In this document: piece after piece, positions 59,832 through 64,000 of the stretch
Numbering within the stretch: position 1 is the stretch's first letter
How the letters are laid out: every line of letters starts with the position of its first letter
Source of the DNA: Sphingomonas sp. 32-62-10
Lineage (GTDB): Bacteria > Pseudomonadota > Alphaproteobacteria > Sphingomonadales > Sphingomonadaceae
Reading direction: 5' to 3'
DNA length: 64,000 bases
Assembly (NCBI GenBank): GCA_002280555.1
Contig: NCEE01000011.1
Location: forward strand, 1-64,000
The notes under the pieces: generated by a model
Database searches by the model: none
The model's input: only the letters and a program-made list of their open reading frames with translations
What the model was told of the DNA's origin: nothing
Program-made: the position numbers and the translations under genes

Positions 59832-60683
59832 TCAGGGTGCCTTCCTGGTAGTCTCCTGGCGTGCGAGTTCTTGTTGAAACGCTACTTCGGCACTGTCGAT
59901 CTGGCGCTGGAGCTCGCCGGGATCGATAAAGGCATTGGCTTTCCCGCCTCGCTGTGCCGCTCGCTTTTCAGCGAGATTGAAGAAGTCGGGATGAAAATTG
60001 ACAAAAACATCCGCCTTTTGCGCCCGTAATCTCGCAAAGGTTTTTCGAAAATCGGCGGCGGCGCGCGGATAGACGGGATCATTCACAAGGTTCTGGCCGG
60101 CCACCGTCAGGCTGGTGGCAAACATCACGCGGAGACCGGTGTTGACGAGCAACCATGAAACGCCGCCGCGGGTATGGCCGGGGCTCGCAATGGCCAGCAA
60201 TGTGATCGGCCCAAGTACGAGCAGATCGCCATTATGGACAATCCGATCGACCCGCACCGGCGGAAACGGGGCAAGGCCGGGCCTGCCGATCGTTTTGCCG
60301 CTTTCGAGATCTGCCTGCTGGGCAGCGCTGGCAACCACTTTTGCCCCGGTCAGTCGCTTAAGTTCAGCGAGCCCGCCGGCGTGATCGAAATGGGTGTGAT
60401 TGATCAGCAGATATTTCACATCCTGCAGCCGGAAACCGAGCGCCTTGATATTGGCGGCTATCAACGGGGCACTTTCGGGCAGTCCGCCATCAATCAGAAT
60501 ATGGCCGTTCGGGCCCGTAATCAGGAACGCCGACAGGCCTTTGGTGCCGACATAATGGACATTGTCGACGATATTGAAGGGCGCGAAGGGGCGGTTCCAT
60601 TCGATCCGCTGCTGCGCGTCCTGGGCGGTAGCCCGGGTGGGAATCGCGAGTGCCGCGAGCGCCAGCCACAAGATCAGCCGCAT
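59832..60683 (-). CDS. Subclass B3 metallo-beta-lactamase, exported
   Basis: The 283-residue protein has a signal peptide (MRLILWLALAALAIPTRATA) and the full B3 metal set: H96-T-H98-F-D100-H101 in NHTHFDHAGG, H170 in SPGHTRGG and H231 in FVNFHPDFF. B3 enzymes use two zinc ions and may hydrolyse penicillins, cephalosporins and carbapenems in the periplasm. It resembles environmental LRA-type enzymes. The gene overlaps the start of the upstream Rieske oxygenase gene by 10 bp (60674-60683), and ampG is nearby, divergent. Whether it acts on beta-lactams or on another lactone/thioester needs assay; the fold is certain. Confidence 0.85.
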   Translation of the reverse strand: MRLILWLALAALAIPTRATAQDAQQRIEWNRPFAPFNIVDNVHYVGTKGLSAFLITGPNGHILIDGGLPESAPLIAANIKALGFRLQDVKYLLINHTHFDHAGGLAELKRLTGAKVVASAAQQADLESGKTIGRPGLAPFPPVRVDRIVHNGDLLVLGPITLLAIASPGHTRGGVSWLLVNTGLRVMFATSLTVAGQNLVNDPVYPRAAADFRKTFARLRAQKADVFVNFHPDFFNLAEKRAAQRGGKANAFIDPGELQRQIDSAEVAFQQELARQETTRKAP

Positions 60684-61795
60684 CCGTTCAACCTCGATTC
60701 GACCGCATCATGAAAGTGCCGGATGCCGGTTTCGAGCGTGCCAAGGGTCACTCGGTCAATTGCCCCTGACACCAGCCCCTGTTGGCCGAGTTCGGCCGCG
60801 CGGAAATCCTCGCCCGCAAACACCTGGCCATCCAGCAGCGCCCAGCTCCGCTCCCAGTGATTGCGCGCCTTGTCGGTCGCGGGGGCCTCGGGGATCAGCA
60901 TGAAATCCTCGACGAGCACTTCGCCTTCGTTCTGCGGCATCATCACCATCAGGTTCATGTAATCGGGGCTGACGATCAGGACGGTGCCGGGAAACATCTG
61001 ATAGGTATAGGTAATCGCGGCACGCAATTGCGGCCAGTCGCTCCCCGCTGCCGCTACCAGATCAGCCTCTCGACCCACGGCAGACCGCTGATGGGGGCCG
61101 ATCTGGTCGCCGGTCGTCACCCCATCCTTGAAGAATGGCCCGATCGTGCCCGAATGCAGTCGCTGGACGTGATAGCTCTCCAGAAACGCGTCCATGATGA
61201 GCTTCCAGTTCGCCGCCACGCGGTGCGTCTTGCGGCGAAACAGATATTGGCCGGGCAGATCGAACGCTTCGAAATCCTCGCCGAGGGCTCGGGCTTCGCT
61301 GAAATCGGCGGCGTCGTCGAACGCGAACCAGATCAACCCGCCCGCTTCAACCGTCGGTAAGGGCTTCAACCCGAAATCTGCCTTGTCGAGCCCCGGAAAG
61401 GTTTCCGGGCGCGGCATGCCCGTCAGCGCGCCATCGAGCGCGTAGCTCCACGCATGATAAGGACAAATCAGGCGCGGCGCACAGACCGGCTCGCCGCCTT
61501 CCACCAGCCGTGTGCCCCGGTGGCGGCAGACGTTCATGAAAACATGGGCGGTGCCGTTCTTGTCCCGTGTGACGAGCAATGGCTTGCCGAACCCATCATG
61601 CGGCACGGCCATATTGGCATCAGGCAGCAACGCTGACGGGGCGATCACCAGCGGACGCTTCGAGAAGATATGCGCCTGTTCTGCCGCATGGCGTTCGGGC
61701 GATGTATAGGCGGCGGCATCGACATGCGTGATCCCCGCGCTCGACCGCGTCCCCCCGTTCGCCGGTCGCAAGCCGTGCGGTGCATGCACGTTCAT
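60674..61795 (-). CDS. Rieske ring-hydroxylating oxygenase, alpha subunit
   Basis: The 373-residue protein has a Rieske [2Fe-2S] site, C90-x-H92 in NVCRHRG and C111-x-x-H114 in CPYHAW, and a mononuclear iron centre in DAFLESYHVQRLH near 217-229 (His, His and a later Asp). This is the phenylpropionate/aromatic dioxygenase large-subunit family. No beta subunit, ferredoxin or reductase gene is adjacent, so it is probably a stand-alone alpha type (such as carnitine- or quaternary-amine-oxygenase-like) with unknown substrate. It shares an operon with the metallo-beta-lactamase. Confidence 0.85.
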   Translation of the reverse strand: MNVHAPHGLRPANGGTRSSAGITHVDAAAYTSPERHAAEQAHIFSKRPLVIAPSALLPDANMAVPHDGFGKPLLVTRDKNGTAHVFMNVCRHRGTRLVEGGEPVCAPRLICPYHAWSYALDGALTGMPRPETFPGLDKADFGLKPLPTVEAGGLIWFAFDDAADFSEARALGEDFEAFDLPGQYLFRRKTHRVAANWKLIMDAFLESYHVQRLHSGTIGPFFKDGVTTGDQIGPHQRSAVGREADLVAAAGSDWPQLRAAITYTYQMFPGTVLIVSPDYMNLMVMMPQNEGEVLVEDFMLIPEAPATDKARNHWERSWALLDGQVFAGEDFRAAELGQQGLVSGAIDRVTLGTLETGIRHFHDAVESRLNGCG

Positions 61796-61857
61796 GGCTG
61801 TCCTTCTCCTGTTTTCCGGTTAGTGTCGCCCCGAACGGCGTGGGGAGCAAGGGGTCG

Positions 61858-63186
61858 ATGACGGTGGAGGCGCAGCGAGACTGGTTGTCCGGGGTCAGGC
61901 CCTATGTCGAAAAGGCACCGCTCGCCGCTTTCTTCCTCGGCGTGTCATCGGGTTTCCCTTACGCCATGATCGGGGCGACGCTGACGAGCAGGCTGGCGCA
62001 AGATGGCATCGACAAGAAGACGATCACGGCGTTTACGCTGGCGTTCCTGGTGTACAATCTGAAACCGCTTTGGGCCTGGGTGGTGGACGGTGTTCGCTTG
62101 CCGCTGATCGGGCATCTGGGGCAGCGCGTATCATGGCTGTTGCTGGCGGGCGTGCTCGTAATGGCGGCGGTCGCCAACCTGGCGCTGGTCGACCCGACGA
62201 GTGACATTGGTGCGACGGTGCTCGCGGCGATCCTGGTGGGGCTGGCGGGCGCGACCTTTGACATCGTCATCGACGCGTACCGGATCGAACAGCTCGAACC
62301 CTACCAGCTCGGTGTCGGTTCGGGGATGACTCAATATGGCTGGCGGATCGGATCGGTTTCGGCCGGCGCGCTTGCGCTTGTGCTGGCATCGCGGGTGGGG
62401 TGGGAAGGCGCCTATCTCGCGTGCGCCGCCTTTGCCTTGCCCGCGATGATTACCGGGTTGGTGCTTGGCGAACCCAAACGCCACCGCGAACCGACGGCAA
62501 AGCGGGGCATGTCCGAACTGATCACATCGATCATCGGCCCCTTCACCGAATTCTTCCAGCGCAACGGCGCGATCATCGTTCTCCTTTTCATCCTGATCCA
62601 CAAAATTGGCGATACGCTGGGGCAGATCGTGCTTCGGCTGCTGCTGAACGATCTGGGTTTCACCAATGATGAGATCGCGATCTACGATGTAGGCGTCGGG
62701 TTCTGGGCCTATTTGATCGGCATCTTCGTCGGCGGGGCGATCTATGCGCGGATCGGCATGAAGCAATCGGTGCTTTGGAGCCTGATTCTGATGGCGGTGT
62801 CCAATGCGAGCTTCGCCGTGCTGGCGGGGGCGGGGCACAGCAATTGGGGCTTGGCGGCCGCGATCGGGTTTGAGAATTTCGCCAGCGGCATCGGCGGAGT
62901 TACCGTCGTCGCCTATTTCGCCGCCTTGTGCGATTTGCGGTACACGGCATCGCAATATGCCCTGATTTCGGCCGCATCGAGCATTGTCGGGCGGCTGCTG
63001 ACTGCAACCACGGCGGGTGCGATGGTCGAGAGCTTCGGCTATGTCACCTTCTACTGGATCACCACGATTGTCGCCTTGCCCGGCGTGTTCCTGTTCTGGT
63101 GGATGATCCGGACGGGCCTGGTCGATCAAGCGATCGGCGATGCCGGGACCGAACCAACGCCCGACGGTGAACGCGGGGCTACCTGA
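61858..63186 (+). CDS. ampG: AmpG-like muropeptide MFS permease
   Basis: The 442-residue permease has 12-14 hydrophobic segments and AmpG-type motifs: FLGVSSGFPYAMIGATLTSR near 25-44, AGATFDIVIDAYRIEQLEPY in the middle, and AYFAALCDLRYTASQYAL near the end. AmpG imports anhydro-muropeptides for cell-wall recycling, which in many bacteria induces beta-lactamase. ATG 61858 is chosen over an upstream frame to 61780. It is divergent from the Rieske/MBL operon. Ends 8 bp into the next gene's convergent 3' end. Confidence 0.9.
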   Translation: MTVEAQRDWLSGVRPYVEKAPLAAFFLGVSSGFPYAMIGATLTSRLAQDGIDKKTITAFTLAFLVYNLKPLWAWVVDGVRLPLIGHLGQRVSWLLLAGVLVMAAVANLALVDPTSDIGATVLAAILVGLAGATFDIVIDAYRIEQLEPYQLGVGSGMTQYGWRIGSVSAGALALVLASRVGWEGAYLACAAFALPAMITGLVLGEPKRHREPTAKRGMSELITSIIGPFTEFFQRNGAIIVLLFILIHKIGDTLGQIVLRLLLNDLGFTNDEIAIYDVGVGFWAYLIGIFVGGAIYARIGMKQSVLWSLILMAVSNASFAVLAGAGHSNWGLAAAIGFENFASGIGGVTVVAYFAALCDLRYTASQYALISAASSIVGRLLTATTAGAMVESFGYVTFYWITTIVALPGVFLFWWMIRTGLVDQAIGDAGTEPTPDGERGAT

Positions 63187-63616
63187 TCCATCGTCCCGCA
63201 TCGGCAAACGCAGACCCGACAAGCGCCATCGTTGCCAGCACCCCATCAACGCGGCGGTTGCCGAGCAGATCGGCGAGGAGGGCGTGGGCGACCATGGGCT
63301 GGTGATCGAGCCGGCGCATGATCTCGACCAGGGTCGCCTCCGATGCGGTCATTCGCCGGCAGCAACAGGGTGCAATCGTGATCGGCGTGCATGCCGTCGC
63401 CGCGAGTTCGCTCATCATCACCCGCATCAGGATCAGGGGGCGACGAAAGCCGGGGCCGAAGGCGGTGATGAAGTGATTGGCGATATGCGCATCGCCCAGC
63501 CCGTGTGCGCCGAGCCGTCGCACCGAAAGCAGGAACAAGCGGCTGTTATCGTTTTCAGGCAGGGAATGCGGCAGCGGCTGGGTGATGAGAGTCGCGGGGG
63601 CGGGATGGGCGGTCAT
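63179..63616 (-). CDS. DUF6628-like protein
   Basis: The 145-residue protein resembles a small family found in sphingomonads (DUF6628). It has no signal peptide or membrane span. Visible marks are NSRLFLLSVRRLGAHGLGDA, PLILMRVMMSELAATACTPI and a CCCRRMTASEATLVEIMRRL segment with three consecutive Cys. ATG 63616 is chosen because the residues before it (from the in-frame ATG 63676) look non-conserved. It converges on ampG and follows folC on the same strand. Function unknown. Confidence 0.6.
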   Translation of the reverse strand: MTAHPAPATLITQPLPHSLPENDNSRLFLLSVRRLGAHGLGDAHIANHFITAFGPGFRRPLILMRVMMSELAATACTPITIAPCCCRRMTASEATLVEIMRRLDHQPMVAHALLADLLGNRRVDGVLATMALVGSAFADAGRWIR

Positions 63617-63679
63617 AGGCGGGCTCCGATCAGGAACCCGCACTATTCCAGTGTCGCTATTGCAAGTCAATCTCAATAA

Positions 63680-64000
63680 CTAGCTTGGTATCTGACCATT
63701 CATCGATAGCACCCCACCGGCCAGATAGAGCGATCCGAGGATCAACACGACAGGCGGATTGGCAGGGTCTGCTCGCGTGGCAATAGCGTCGAGCGCGAGT
63801 GGCACGCCATCGGCCGCGGCCGCACGTAACCCGAGCGACAGCGCCGCCGCCGCCAGCGCTTCTGGCACATGATGCGCGTGATCCGGCACCGGCACGGCCT
63901 GCAACGACCGGGCAAAGCGTGCGAAGGGCAGGATCAACCCGCGCGCATCCTTGTTCGCCAACATGCCCAAAATCAGGTGCACAGGCCGACCCGCCGCTCG
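63680..64000 (-). CDS. folC: Folylpolyglutamate/dihydrofolate synthase, C-terminal part
   Basis: The frame is open from 64000 down to the stop at 63680 and gives the last 106 residues of FolC, including the Mur-ligase C-domain motif LILGMLANKDARGLILPFAR, ALDAIATRADPANPPVVLIL and GSLYLAGGV at the end. FolC adds glutamate to folates. The ATPase core lies outside the window. It is 63 bp upstream of the DUF6628-like gene, so they may be co-transcribed. Confidence 0.9.
   Translation of the reverse strand, partial: RAAGRPVHLILGMLANKDARGLILPFARFARSLQAVPVPDHAHHVPEALAAAALSLGLRAAAADGVPLALDAIATRADPANPPVVLILGSLYLAGGVLSMNGQIPS

Noticed and set aside
62131..63249. 372-codon frame antisense to ampG
   Set aside because: Its composition (Asp/Arg/Gln-rich, no hydrophobic core) is that of a reversed membrane-protein gene.

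Overview
The window reads as chromosome of an alphaproteobacterium of the order Sphingomonadales, Sphingomonas-like. The grounds are high GC, densely packed genes, strongly Sphingomonas-like protein sequences (DUF885 lipoprotein, SleB-type hydrolase, the 600-residue acyl-CoA dehydrogenase with its own MerR regulator, DUF6628-like protein) and the rpsF-rpsR-rplI and mreBCD-mrdA-rodA arrangements. The genus is an inference; no rRNA gene is present to settle it.

Left arm (1-6.6 kb): a divergent branched-chain amino-acid locus (ilvD fragment; leuB-leuC-leuD). It is followed by a four-gene minus-strand operon: a newly noticed 45-residue membrane peptide, a di-haem cytochrome c peroxidase lipoprotein, a Tat-exported Acg-type nitroreductase and a MarR regulator. 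A perfect 34-bp palindrome sits just upstream and is probably the MarR operator.

Island (6.6-19.4 kb): three copies of the 3' end of a tRNA-Lys(CTT) gene lie at 6623, 8779 and 19292; only the last belongs to a complete tRNA. They bound two tandem insertions. The first (about 2.2 kb) is a relic with a FRG-domain protein, an XRE regulator and a truncated integrase. The second (about 10.5 kb) has integrase, AlpA-like regulator, RepA-like ATPase with iteron-like repeats inside its gene, a small-terminase-like protein and cargo, but no large terminase, capsid, portal or tail gene. This is the architecture of a phage satellite (PICI-like).

Right of the tRNA (19.4-31 kb): the cell-shape operon mreB-mreC-mreD-mrdA-rodA on the minus strand, then mutL and a CehA/McbA-type PHP hydrolase on the plus strand, then the S6-S18-L9 ribosomal operon. 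MutL carries a 26-codon in-frame insertion that is itself a palindromic repetitive element.

31-42 kb: a membrane glycosyltransferase, then the fatty-acid synthesis cluster fabD-fabG-acpP-fabF, followed by mltG, a phosphatase, an SDR, purF and hisI. fabD has no ATG/GTG/TTG start compatible with its conserved N-terminus and appears to begin at AUC. mltG is broken by an inverted foreign segment and hisI has lost its 3' third. Three anomalies in 8 kb could be real decay or assembly errors.

42-64 kb: MerR regulator and acyl-CoA dehydrogenase with a LiuR-like operator; SleB hydrolase; MFS transporter coupled to cysK; alpha/beta hydrolase; DUF885 lipoprotein; cupin; WYL-like protein; UvrD-type helicase; PiT phosphate transporter preceded by a good Pho box; an MHS-family transporter; rsmD, rluB-type pseudouridine synthase and a single-domain response regulator; a subclass B3 metallo-beta-lactamase overlapping a Rieske oxygenase gene, divergent from ampG; DUF6628-like protein; and the 3' part of folC running off the window.
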